DNA of 64,000 bases from Coccinella septempunctata (Eukaryota > Arthropoda > Insecta > Coleoptera > Coccinellidae). The stretch spans positions 5,642,001-5,706,000 of the forward strand of contig NC_058192.1 of assembly GCF_907165205.1 (NCBI RefSeq), given 5' to 3'. The position numbers and the translations under genes were made by a program. Positions within the stretch are counted from its first letter, which is position 1. The number at the start of each line of letters is the position of its first letter. The notes beneath the pieces are model-generated. The model saw only the letters and a list, made by a program, of their open reading frames with translations. It ran no database searches and was not told where the DNA came from. Positions 23,216 through 33,582 of the stretch are shown one piece after another.

Positions 23216-23617
23216 ACTGACAGAGAAACATGCGCTTCGTTATAGACAGTATAATGGATTATTTTGATCCTTGGAGTTCAAATATTGCGAATAGAAGGAG
23301 AGAAAAACGTTATTTGAAATCAGTTCATCCTTCTCTGCATATATTTAGTCATTCGCTTCAGCATCCTATTCTAAATGGGGGAAAAAATTAATCGATTGCA
23401 GCATCGATACGGTAGATACGGCATTGACCGTGGTGGAATAGTCGTTTTGGAGCTGGCCGGCCGGGAGCTAACATCACCACGGTATAGGAAGTATGTAAAT
23501 TTTTCAGTTTAACGCCACTGCCTTAGTATCGTACTAGACAGAGAAACATCGAATGTCTGTACTACGAAACATTCATTTCTAGCACTGAATGTCCATTCCA
23601 TGTATCTATGTTCTAAG
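23216..23617 (-). repeat. right terminal domain of foldback element
   Basis: This mirrors the left domain from the first repeat unit out to the CCGGCCGGGAGCTAACATC motif at about 23455-23475. It then runs through about 110 bp unlike the left arm and ends with the shared 25-bp terminus (CCATTCCATGTATCTATG... TTCTAAG). It is followed directly by the AGTTCAAT duplication. Confidence 0.82.
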
Positions 23618-23855
23618 AGTTCAATGGACGAGTTCAGGAACGTTGGCCAACCTTGTAAATAATAAAAAAAACTCTTTCAGTGGAAACGTATTTTTTCAAA
23701 ATTATATTTGTGCCTTTCGGTTGCAATCCTTGGAATGTCCCCGGCTCTCAGATCCAGGTGATATAAAAGAAAATTTATATGAAATTTTCAAGGTGAGTTT
23801 TGACATTATTTAGGCGTTTTTTTCGTGTTTCGTGCATTATATTTATGGTTTCATC

Positions 23856-23889
23856 CACAGACTAATAATTTATTTATTATTAGACTATG
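23856..23889. mobile_element. 34-bp micro-palindrome in left arm of foldback element
   Basis: The ends are CACAGAC and GACTATG around an AT-rich centre. The flanks are GTTTCATC (23848-23855) and CTTTCATC (23890-23897), matching at 7 of 8. It is the partner of the copy at 23937, so one insertion may have been carried into both arms by duplication of the arm. Confidence 0.5.
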
Positions 23890-23936
23890 CTTTCATCACA
23901 GAACCCCTCAACTATTAATGTGTTCTGTGATTAAAC

Positions 23937-23970
23937 CATAGTCAAATAATAAATAAATTATTGGTCTATG
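23937..23970. mobile_element. 34-bp micro-palindrome in right arm of foldback element
   Basis: The ends are CATAGTC and GGTCTATG. The flanks are GATTAAAC (23929-23936) and GATGAAAC (23971-23978), matching at 7 of 8. Size, end sequence and 8-bp flank duplication are like the palindrome at 1032-1061. Confidence 0.55.
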
Positions 23971-24231
23971 GATGAAACCATAAATATCATGCACGAAACA
24001 CGAAAAAAAAACGCCTAAATAATGTCAAAACTAACCATGAAAATTCAATATAAATTTTATTTTATATCACTTGGATTTGAGAGCCGGGGACATTCCAAGT
24101 ATTGTAAAATGATGAAAGCAACCGGAAGGCACAAATATATAAAAAAAAATACGTTTCCAATGAAAGAGTTTTTTCTATTATTTACAAGGTTGGCAACCTT
24201 GTAATGTTGCGAGTTCCTGAATTCGTCCATT

Positions 24232-25672
24232 CAGATCGTAATATATGTTGATAATATATCGGCGTGTGGTATGCCTCTGAATTAATTCTTAATATACGAT
24301 CGATATTTCCAGATAGGGAATATATGATATGTAACAGAAATTAAATATAAGGTACAATTAGGATATCGAGGGTCTGGAGAAAAGTGCATTGAAAGAAATA
24401 TCTCTACCCCAAATTCTAAATTGCGAATTATCCATCTCGACAATCTGAAACTCATCAGTTTCAATTTCACCCAGATAAACATTTCTCGAATAATCTGATT
24501 CATGAATGCAAAGTTCCGCAAGCCCAAAATAGCAATCATTCAGGGGTCTGCCCATCTCATATCGGGGAACACTGCTTCGCGAACGAAGGCTCAGAAAGGG
24601 GACTCCAATTTTTGCATCTAAATCGGCAAGAATAAATTGAAAATTATCTCGGGAACTGAATGATACACAATATGGATTAACGGAAAAATAAAAATGAAAT
24701 TTTAATGAGTTTCTTGGAGCTTTCAATCTCCCTCCCGTAAAGTTCCATAAACATCAATTTATATTCTGGAAAGACAATGCTTTCGAGTTGAAGTCGTTCA
24801 GGTATTCATAATGTCAGTTTCCCAGGAAGGTGACGACTATCGTCAATAAATAGAACACACAAAATCGAACTTATACAACATGAAATAAAATAATTCTCAC
24901 GTCGGAGTATGATGTCGTTGTGCATATCAATTTGACTTCCATACTTCCACATTCGCATGGAACTTGTTGAATCTGAAACTTTAACAAGTGTCTGTTTGGT
25001 ACCATATAAGAAAAATCTTATAGAGGGCTTGAAATAATTGTAGCGCCTTTCAGAAGTTGAAGTGTTTACCACGCATAGTCTAGTCCAATTCATCAATATA
25101 CACAGCTCAAATATTAAAATAAAAAAAATGTTTTTCTTGTATTTTTGTAAATAACAAAGTGGGGCATTTTTCATTCCACCTCTCCCAGTATTGATCCCAA
25201 TAAAATCAACAGACACAAAAAGAATGAACATAAGGAGCTTCAACGTCTCTGAGAATCAGATGAAAACATCCTGATACACTTCCACGAACTACATTCTACT
25301 CCATAATAACCCTCATTCGAGGGTGGAAACAGGAAATAGGAATCAATTATTCCTGCAACGTAAAATAACCCACTTACAACTCAGGTTTTCCAGGAATCAT
25401 AAAAGCATTGTTCCCGCCAGAAAAGCCTCCCGAATGGGATCTATTATCTTAATGAGGATATATATGCAAGAAAATTAAAGGGGAAGCTTGGAATACTTGC
25501 ATCCAACTGGAGGAAGGCGCTTCCTCCACGTTCTTTCACGAATGAGAGGAGACCCTGCTGGATTTACGATTATTGTCGTATATGTTTTCAGTTCACGAGG
25601 CGAGAAAAGAATCCGAGGAAATGTGCGGAAATTTTATTATCATAGGGTGGTCACATATATTCCCACATCCTA
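24232..25672. other. region between foldback element and satellite-bearing repeat
   Basis: Apart from the unrecognised open frames listed separately, no repeat, RNA gene or known protein fragment was recognised here. Confidence 0.4.
24358..25240 (-). CDS. unrecognised open frames, possible small split gene
   Basis: Two adjoining minus-strand open stretches have a coding-like look. The first (about 25228 to 24908) begins with a hydrophobic run after an ATG (MFILFVSVDFIG) that could be a signal peptide. It then reads YNYFKPSIRFFLYG and KYGSQIDMHNDIIL before a possible donor (CCGAC|GTGAG). The second (about 24665 to 24358) follows a possible acceptor (ATTCAG) and reads ILADLDAKIGVPF and RPLNDCYFGLAELCIHESDY to a stop. 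I recognise no family. Exon boundaries are guesses, and this may be chance. Confidence 0.2.
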
Positions 25673-25847
25673 TTTACGGTGAAGCTGGCGTGGTGTAACA
25701 AAAAAGGTACAAAGTATTTATGGAACTGATGGAGAATACGTTCAGAATGTGATGTACAGATTTTTTCAACCGTATCTACGCACTAAGGCGCACAAAATGA
25801 AGTTTTCTGCGGAAAAAACTACGCAGTTCGAAATATAATTTACTCTT
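25673..25847 (+). repeat. left 175-bp flanking repeat of satellite block
   Basis: The segment starting GTGAAGCTGGCGTGGTG and containing TATCTACGCACTAAGGCG matches 28820-28992 in the same orientation, with scattered substitutions. It brackets the 493-bp array, like a head sequence repeated at both sides of an amplified unit. Confidence 0.8.
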
Positions 25848-26164
25848 CGGTAGAAGAGGGGATTCTGTTTTCGCTAGTTGTGAGTTCAGTTACATTATTT
25901 CAGATCTATCTGTAATCTAGTATCTAGTAATAAATCTCGAAATTTCATCGACTTCTGTACAACAGTTCAGTCTTGACGAATTTTTAACTGACCCCATCTT
26001 TTTGGAAATTTTTCGAAGGTCATCTTTCGAGTCGTTTATCTTCCAGGAAAATTATAGTAGATCTGAACGTGATACATATTCTGAAAGAGCAACTCTTCTA
26101 GTAATAAATCTGAGAATTTCATCCATTTCAGCGGAACCGTTCGGTCTTGACGAATTCTCAAGTG
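25848..26164 (+). repeat. lead-in segment of satellite-bearing element
   Basis: The landmarks GAAGAGGGGATTC, GTAGATCTGAACGTGATACA and ACCGTTCGGTCTTGACGA match the lead-in of the dispersed copy at 37690-38063, where this segment is itself present as a 174-bp tandem pair. It leads straight into the first 493-bp unit. Confidence 0.72.
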
Positions 26165-28805
26165 AAATTCGCAATTTTTGAAAAATTCCATTTCCGAAAT
26201 GAAAATCGAAATGAAAGGAGATAGGCTTTCGAAATTGCTCGCAATGGATTCAGCGTGTTCGAAAACCTATATTTCCATACCAAAATTTCAAATATCTGGC
26301 ACTGTTTAGGAGAAAATAATTTTTTTTGTTTTTCCAGTTTTCATTTTCGAGTTGACTTCGAAGAGCTCTGTGGAGTGCAATTCTCTATTGAATCATCAAC
26401 TGTTTGGTTTTATAGAATCTTCAAAACAAATTCTATGCACTCCATATCCTAGGAAAGTAATAGAGCATTCTGATTTTTAGACAGAGTAGCAAATAGGTGA
26501 TTTTAGGGGGGTCTAACCCCTTGCTCATTTTTGACCAAAAAAATCGAGATTTTCGAAATCGAGTTTTTGTGCTAGGGTGGAAGCCTAGGCAACGCTGATT
26601 ATATAACCGAAAATCCCAATTGGATCAGACGAATATACCAGGAGATATCGCAGATTGAAAATTGCAATTTTTGAAAAATGCCATTTCCAAGATGAAAATC
26701 TAAACGAAGGGAGATAGGCTTTCGAAATTACTCGCAATGGATTCAGCGTGTTCGAAAAACTATATTTCCATACCAAAATTTCAAATATCTGGCACTGTTT
26801 AGGAGAAAATAATTTTTTTTGTTTTTCCAGTTTTCATTTTCGAGTTGACTTCGAAGAGCTCTGTGGAGTGCAATTCTCTATTGAATCATCAACTGTTTGG
26901 TTTTATAGAATCTTCAAAACAAATTCTATGCACTCCATATCCTAGGAAAGTAATAGAGCATTCTGATTTTTAGACAGAGTAGCAAATAGGTGATTTTAGG
27001 GGGGTCTAACCCCTTGCTCATTTTTGACGAAAAAAATCGAGATTTTCGAAATCGAGTTTTTGTGCTAAGGTGGAAGCCTAGGCAACGCTGATTATATAAT
27101 CGAAAATCCCAATTGGATCAGACGAATATAACAGGAGATATCGCAGATTGAAAATTGCAATTTTTGAAAAATGCCATTTCCAAGATGAAAATCTAAACGA
27201 AGGGAGATAGGCTTTCAAAATTACTCGCAATGGATTCAGCGTGTTCGAAAAACTATATTTCCATACCAAAATTCAAAATATCTGGCACTGTTTAGGAGAA
27301 AATAATTTTTTTTGTTTTTCCAGTTTTCATTTTCGAGTTGACTTCGATGAGCTCTGTGGAGTGCAATTCTCTATTGAATCATCAACTGTTTCGTTTTTTA
27401 GAATCTTCAAAACAAATTTTATGCACTCCATATCCTAGGAGAGTAATAGAGCATCCTGATTTTCAGACAGAGTAGCAAATAGGTGATTTTAGGGGGGTCT
27501 AACCCCTTGCTCATTTTTGACCAAAAAAATCGAGATTTTCGAAATCGAGTTTTTGTGCTAGGGTGGAAGCCTAGGCAACGTTGATTATATAACCGGAAAT
27601 CCCAATTGGATCAGACGAATATACCAGGAGATATCGCAGATTGAAAATTGCAATTTTTGAAAAATGCCATTTCCAAGATGAAAATCTAAACGAAGGGAGA
27701 TAGGCTTTCGAAATTGCTCGCAATGGATTCAGCGTGTTCGAAAACCTATATATCCATACCAAAATTTCAAATATCTGGCATTGTTTAGGAGAAAATATTT
27801 TTTTTTGTTTTTCCACATTTCATTTTCGAGTTGACTTCGAAGAGCTCTCTAGAGTGCAATTCTCTATTGAATCATCAACTGTTTGGTTTTATGGAATCTT
27901 CAAAACAAATTTTATGTACTCCATATCCTAGGAAAGTAATAGAGCATCCTGATTTTTAGACAGAGTAGCAAATAGGTGATTTTAGGGGGGTCTAACCCCT
28001 TGCTCATTTTTGACCAAAAAAATTGAGATTTTCGAAATCGAGTTTTTGTGCTAGGGTGGAAGCCTAGGCAACGCTGATTATATAATCGGAAATCCCAATT
28101 GGATCAGACGAATATACCAGGAGATATCGCAGATTGAAAATTGCAATTTTTGAAAAATGCCATTTCCAAGATGAAAATCTGAACGAAGGGAGATAGGCTT
28201 TCGAAATTGCTCGCAATGGATTCAGCGTGTTCGAAAACCTGTATTTCCATACCAAAATTTCAAATGTCTGGCATTGTTCAGGAGAAAATAATTTTTTTTG
28301 TTTATCCAGTTTTCAATTTCGAGTTGACTTCGAAGTGCTCTGTGGAGTGCAATTCTCTATTGAATCATCAACTGTTTGGTTTTCTAGAATCTTCAAATCA
28401 ACTTCAATGCACTTCATATCCTAAGACAGTAAAAGAACATCCAGATTTTCAGACAGAGTAGCCAATAGGTCATTTTAGGGGGGTCTAACTCCTTGCTCAT
28501 TTTTGACCCAAAAAATCGAGATTTTCGAAATCGTGTTTTTATGCTAGGGTGGAAGCCTAGTCAACGCTGATTATAGAACCGAAAATCCTAATTGGATCAG
28601 ATGAATATAAGAGGAGATATAGCAGATTGAAATTTGCAATTTTTGAAAAATGCCATTTCCAAGATGAAAATCTAAACGAAGGGTGATAAGCTTTCAAAAT
28701 TGCTCGCAATAGAGTCAGCCTGTTCAAAAACCCATATTTTCATACCAAACTTTTGAATATCTGACACTGTTTAGGAGAAAATAATTTTTTTTGTTTTTAC
28801 ACCTT
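26165..28805 (+). repeat. 493-bp satellite array, about 5.3 units
   Basis: The motif GCAATTTTTGAAAAAT recurs at 26171, 26664, 27157, 27650, 28143 and 28636: five intervals of exactly 493 bp. Units are highly similar and divergence rises toward the right edge. Each unit contains TTTTAGGGGGGTCTAACCCC, a GC-paired hairpin in AT-rich DNA. The 63-84-codon open frames that repeat on both strands with the same period are by-products of the repeat and not genes. Confidence 0.95.
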
Positions 28806-28819
28806 TTATTTTCATTTTA

Positions 28820-28992
28820 TTTACAGTGAAGCTGGCGTGGTGTTACAAAAAAGGTACAAAGTATTTATGGGACTGTTGAGGAATACGTTCAGAATGTGAT
28901 GTACAGAATTGTTCATCCGTATCTACGCACTAAGGCGTGAAAAATGACGTTTTCTTCGGAAAAAACTACGATGTTCAAAATATAATTTATTC
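28820..28992 (+). repeat. right flanking repeat of satellite block
   Basis: This is a second copy of the 25673-25847 segment (GTGAAGCTGGCGTGGTG, GTATCTACGCACTAAGGCG), directly after the last, truncated 493-bp unit. A pair of direct repeats around the array is compatible with unequal crossing-over or with a partial next copy of the whole element. Confidence 0.78.
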
Positions 28993-29514
28993 TACAAGTA
29001 ACTTCTGTGGATATCCCCATCTGTTGTTAATTATCCTTCATGAATTTTCAAGAATTCTACAAGTACTACGGTTGAGATGAAATTTTGATGGTATACAGAC
29101 AGGGTGAATCTTTGACTTGTACATAGGTAGGTTTTTTTTACAGTTGATTCTTCGATATGATCATTATACAATTTTTCAAGAAATAGAGGTGATATGGGAT
29201 AAAATATTGTACCATTCTAGAGTCTTTCATATTATTTTTTTTTTGTGAGAGCGTCTCAAGTCTACGCACTTCACCAGCTTTCTACTGGATCAATGAGTAG
29301 CTTCAGCCCAACATGCACATTCCCATAAATCTGAATTTAATATTCAGCACCAATTAGGCATGATTATAATTATTTCAGCCTCTCAATTCCACTCCTCTGG
29401 CTCAACCCTGCACCCCCACATTTCCTCATCCCTTTCACGCCCAATCTGTGTCAAATAAATACATTCCTGACTCCGGATACTGAATAATGCAAATATTTCT
29501 ATTCTGACGAAATT

Positions 29515-29675
29515 CACTTAGTGAGACATAATTTAATCCTTATTCGGCAAAATCTGGAATCATGTTTCTCCTTGATGCGCAATTAGGCCAAGAAAAGGGT
29601 TGCGTGTGAAATGCGCGAAACTAATAGGCTCAGGTTAATTGAAAGACTGTGACGTTGATATATTTAGCATAGCCT
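29515..29675 (+). repeat. diverged direct repeat, copy 1
   Basis: This segment, with the landmarks ATAATTTAATCCTTATTC, GATGCGCAATTAGGC, GAAACTAATAGG and GACGTTGATATATTTAGCATA, is repeated in the same order about 515 bp downstream. Function is unknown. It could be an old local duplication or two copies of a degraded element. Confidence 0.65.
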
Positions 29676-30029
29676 TAACTGAGGTAACTTGACGAAGACG
29701 GAAAATTTGCCCCAAAATTTCACGAATTTTGCCTGGAGGAGTGAAATGGTTGAGACGATCTTTTGGAGACCAAAAAGTACTAGCTTTATCGAGACTCAAT
29801 TTTCTATTCATTTATCTGTTTCCTCTGTTCTCAGGACTAAAATTTCTCAATGTTTTCAATTTATAAGGAAACATTCCCGAAGTAAATAGATGGAAGATTG
29901 TTGAGTAGTGTGCATCGTAATTTTTGGCAGGAAATTACTTCTGGAAGCTGTACAAATTCAGGGGTAGGATTGGTGATTGGCCAGCAGTGGGGAGCGTTAC
30001 AAAATCGTTAAGGTATATATTCCCATTCA

Positions 30030-30205
30030 TCTAGACAGACATGATTTAATCCTTTTTCAGCAGATATGGAGTCTTGTTACACCTTGATACGCAATTAGGC
30101 TCGGAAAGGCGCCCTGTGTGAGTTTCGTGAAACTAATAGGATACATTATGGCTCCGTTTAATTAAAAGACTAGGGACGTTGATATATTTAACATAATCCC
30201 ATTCT
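30030..30205 (+). repeat. diverged direct repeat, copy 2
   Basis: This is the partner of 29515-29675 (ATGATTTAATCCTTTTTC, GATACGCAATTAGGC, GAAACTAATAGG, GACGTTGATATATTTAACATA). The divergence is clear, so the duplication is not recent. Confidence 0.65.
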
Positions 30206-31289
30206 CGAAGGTGAGGATTCCTTACCTACGCTGGCGGCTCTCATATGTCGGCAACAGGAACTGCGGAAGAAATGAATGCTGTCTCAGAGGGATTGAATCT
30301 GCCGAAGACATTGCTACGCCCGAGGATACGGCTTTGATGTGGAGTCCTTGAGGAGGCAAGGGGGTTCGAGAACAAAGTAAAAATGTCTTGTCTTCATGAA
30401 AGTATAATGAACTTTAATGTTGGATGGAAATATTTGAATTCGATAGGATGGAGTGAATTGTTCCAGGAATGCTCGTTTTGGCTGAGTTTTCTGTTTCTCA
30501 TCTTGTTGAACGCGGAAAAATGAGGATTTTGAGGGTTACTCGCGTCTTGAAATTGAAGGGTGAGTTGTTTTTTTGTTGGATACCGCAAAAAGCTTAAGGT
30601 TTTCAGAAGGAATAATGATTTGCGTATAATTCTTGACTATTTTATTATTCTCGTCTTCATCGTTGATATGAAGTATGCTATGATGAATCAAATAATGATG
30701 AGATCTCTTGATGAGGAAATCAGATGTTGTTGAAAGTTCCTCATTACTTATATTTGATACTTCTGAAGTTTATCTGAAGATGCTTTCATTATAGCGAAAC
30801 CTGTGTAGTTTTAATAACACACTCCAGTGAAAAATCAGGTAGTTCAGTTCTACTTTCTCTTAGGAGCATGCTTCTAATTCTGTGTATGGGAACACCTGTA
30901 TATCGCCATTCATGTGGAGACACTTTTTTTTGGTTGAATGAAATGTGTTGAATATCGTTGACTGAAAACATATATTTCAAAACTCACAGATATACTAATT
31001 CGGAAATCAATTAATACGAAGATCTGCATCGAACTAGGAACAGTTTCATGGTGAGTAGAGAAAGTATTGTATTGATAATTTGAATTCCCGAATTAGGAGT
31101 TTTTTTTTAATTTAATTATTTTGGTTTCGGACAATAATAAAAACTATTTTTTATGACGTGATCTGATGCACTAAATTATACCTACATCTAGACATAGAAT
31201 TTTCACTGATTCACTATAATATTACAGGTTTGAAATGGTTCTTTGAGATCATTATTCTGGTTCATTTATCGAAAACCTACTTGGTAAAA
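30206..31289. other. upstream region of first SDR gene
   Basis: No gene is recognised. A possible non-coding first exon of the SDR gene may end at a donor GTGAGTAG (GT at 31051), with an acceptor ATTACAG ending at 31227. This is a splice-signal guess only. Confidence 0.35.
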
Positions 31290-32457
31290 ATGGAGAGATG
31301 GATTGGAAAACTTGCTGTTGTGACTGGAGCAAGTTCTGGAATTGGTGCTTCCATCGCTGAACACCTTGTGCAGAGAGGACTGAGGGTCAGAAATAGTAAA
31401 ATATGAAAATCACAATTAGTGAAACAATTAAAATTAAGATAGATGATGAAATTAAGATGATAAATCCTAAATTATAGGTGGTTGGACTTTCCAGAAGAAT
31501 GGAACGCATGGAAAATCTAGCTGAGAGACTACAAATACATAGTGGCACACTTTATGGAATTCAAGTGGACATGACCAAAACGGATGATATCATCAGAGCC
31601 TTCGAAAGAATTGAACGAGAATATGGTCCAATACACATACTAGTGAATAGTGCTGGGATTTTCGCAAATACGTCCCTGATCGATGGAGATATCAAAAAAT
31701 GGAGGGACACTTTCGAAGTTAATGTTTTAGGTAACACAGTGAGATTTTTTTCATTTCTAGTACCTACAACTTTAGGAAATAGGTGGAAACTAACAAGTTG
31801 AGAACCCATTTTATATTGATGGTGAAACCCGAGCATACAGTTCATGAAATAAATATTCATTTAAACCTTATAAAATTTTTCCCTTTTATACTCGAGTGAA
31901 TTTCAGAGAATTTCTTTTTCCAGGTCTTTGTACGGCTACGAAAGAATCAGTGGCTAGTATGATGAAGCACAACATAGATGGCCACATAATTCATTTGAAT
32001 AGTGTCGTTGGCCACAGACCAGTGGATTTTCTTGGAGAAAATGTTTATCCTGCTTCTAAGCATGCTGTGACTGCCTTAACAAATTCTTGGAGGAATGAGT
32101 TAGTGAAGAAAGGCACCAAGATTAAAGTCACGGTATGATGATTCTATTAGAATTTCGTTTTTTCTATAATCTTTTTGGAGCAGGATTATATGAGTGAATA
32201 ATGTTTTTGGTTTTCAGAGTATCAGTCCAGGGCTCGTCAAAAATACAGAAATTTTCGAAGCGTCTGGCTCAGAGATGGCCAACGTAGATTTTGGTGAAGC
32301 ACTTACACCTAAGGATATAAGTGAAGCAGTTCTTTACGTTTTGAATACTCCTCCCCATGTTCAGGTAATTTTACACTAGTATCATTGATAACTTTGAGGA
32401 AAATATTCATTACAGGTTCATGATATAATTTTGAGGACTACAGGTTCAGACGTATGA
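31290..32457 (+). CDS. short-chain dehydrogenase/reductase (DHRS11/farnesol dehydrogenase-like), gene 1
   Basis: The five coding exons I infer are 31290-31385, 31478-31730, 31924-32132, 32218-32364 and 32416-32457. All have GT-AG introns (phases 0, 1, 0, 0), giving 248 residues, the usual length of classical SDRs. The start MERWIGKLAVVTGASSGIG carries the NAD(P)-binding TGxxxGxG motif. The arginines after the second strand (GLSRR) suggest NADP preference. Exon 2 ends with an NSAG version of the structural NNAG motif. Exon 3 holds the catalytic Ser (HLNSVVGH), Tyr and Lys (YPASK). Exon 4 has the SPGLV motif. It probably reduces or oxidises a small alcohol or carbonyl in the cytosol. Insect relatives are annotated as farnesol dehydrogenase or DHRS11, but the substrate cannot be read from sequence. 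AATAAA lies at 32482. It is a tandem paralogue of the next gene. Confidence 0.9.
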
Positions 32458-33582
32458 AAGGAAGGTAAATTGAATGTATGGAATAAATTGCTATTTATAT
32501 TGTCAGCTGTAAAATTGAATAAAAAAGAATTTATTCTAAGATTCATTTTATTTTCATCAGTAGAAGAAAAATTGATTGAAGGATAATGAGAATCAGGAAT
32601 TTTATAAAATGATGCATTGGGAATATTTTAACTTTAGAATGAAATTCTTATGTTTGGAATATACCGGATATCCATATCCATTTTCGTATTTTTTATGAGG
32701 AATGACAGTTGAAACTATCGCCCTAACAAACCAAAAGAAGTGTTTTTTTAATGCAATCTCAGATAAATTTTCAAACGATAACATACATGTGGTTACTGAT
32801 CACAATAACGATTGTGGTTTCATTTCTGCCAGTGTTTTCAAACAAACCTTGGCATTTCATAAGTGTGTTGCATGTTCGCAAAGGATCCTGTTGGTTTACA
32901 GTACAAAAATGATCAGAATTGAAAGTTGGATTTGTTTTCGTAAGTCTGAGTCAACCATTTAATAACTTTAATTAATTATGGCAGAAGTTCTACCTACTTA
33001 ATGAAAAATAAATAGTTAAACTGGATTTCTACAAATTCTAGTAATGAGTAGAAAAATTTTTGAACACATACCTCCTCCTATCATTAGATTCAATGATAAT
33101 GTTTTGTATTTTCGTTTAATGAAACTAGTATGTATTGATTGAGTCTTTTTTTGAACAGACTGATATCACACTTTAATCCTCCTATATATTATCTGCTTCC
33201 CTTCACGTAGGAGGTTCTACTTCGAGAAAAAATTGATGAATTGTCAAATTTCGTCTATTTGAACTTCTTCCTACTTTGAATGAGTATTTTCCACATATTT
33301 GATCTTCGATAAATGACTACTACGTCCCTGCTCCATATCTGCTCATAGTATTCAGGGAAACAAGAATATTATATTTGGGGAATTAACAATTCAGCATGAC
33401 TGGTCTCCTACGGCCTTTTTGACCTTGAGACAGAGATCGGCTTGTTGCTGCAATGGAAATATTTGTCCATTGTTTGAGTAAGTTGAGATATCATTCCAGA
33501 GCTCAAACACAGATCGCGACAAGTGAACTTGGGAACATTGTTATTACCGATTTTATTCCTGACTTTCGGCTGTTCTGCCACT
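32458..33582. other. intergenic region between SDR genes
   Basis: This contains the probable 3' end of gene 1 (AATAAA at 32482 and near 32519) and the promoter or 5' untranslated region of gene 2. Short open frames here are not recognised. Confidence 0.5.

Larger units (their letters stand above)
11115..23617 (+). mobile_element. complete foldback MULE transposon (FB/NOF-like), 12.5 kb
   Basis: Both ends carry the same 25-bp inverted terminus (CTTAGAACATAGATACATGG... and its reverse complement). They are bordered by a perfect 8-bp target duplication AGTTCAAT (11107-11114 and 23618-23625). From each end inward there is a terminal domain of about 400 bp and then a long array of 174-bp repeats in opposite orientations, enclosing a unique core with one intronless gene. 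This is the architecture of Drosophila foldback elements, of which FB-NOF is assigned to the MULE superfamily. An 8-9-bp duplication is typical of MULEs. The arms are unequal (about 5.0 kb left, 2.8 kb right). A hAT-like MITE is nested in the left arm. The undamaged gene, clean duplication and matched ends suggest a fairly young copy. Confidence 0.92.
23624..24231. mobile_element. ~0.6-kb palindromic foldback element, interrupted at its left tip
   Basis: The arms 23624-23904 and 23922-24231 are reverse complements at very roughly 85-90 percent by eye, around a 17-bp loop. Matching landmarks include AATGGACG/CGTCCATT at the tips, GGACATTCCAAG with its partner, and ATTTAGGCGTTTTT with its partner. 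There is no coding capacity. The 12.5-kb foldback MULE lies immediately to the left, and its target duplication overlaps the first bases of this element (AAT of AGTTCAAT), so it inserted at the tip. I could not find a clear target duplication for this element. Each arm carries a CATAGAC-type micro-palindrome. Confidence 0.85.

Noticed and set aside
26255..28461. Series of 63-84-codon open frames on both strands
   Set aside because: They recur with the 493-bp period of the satellite and drift freely between units, so they are repeat by-products.
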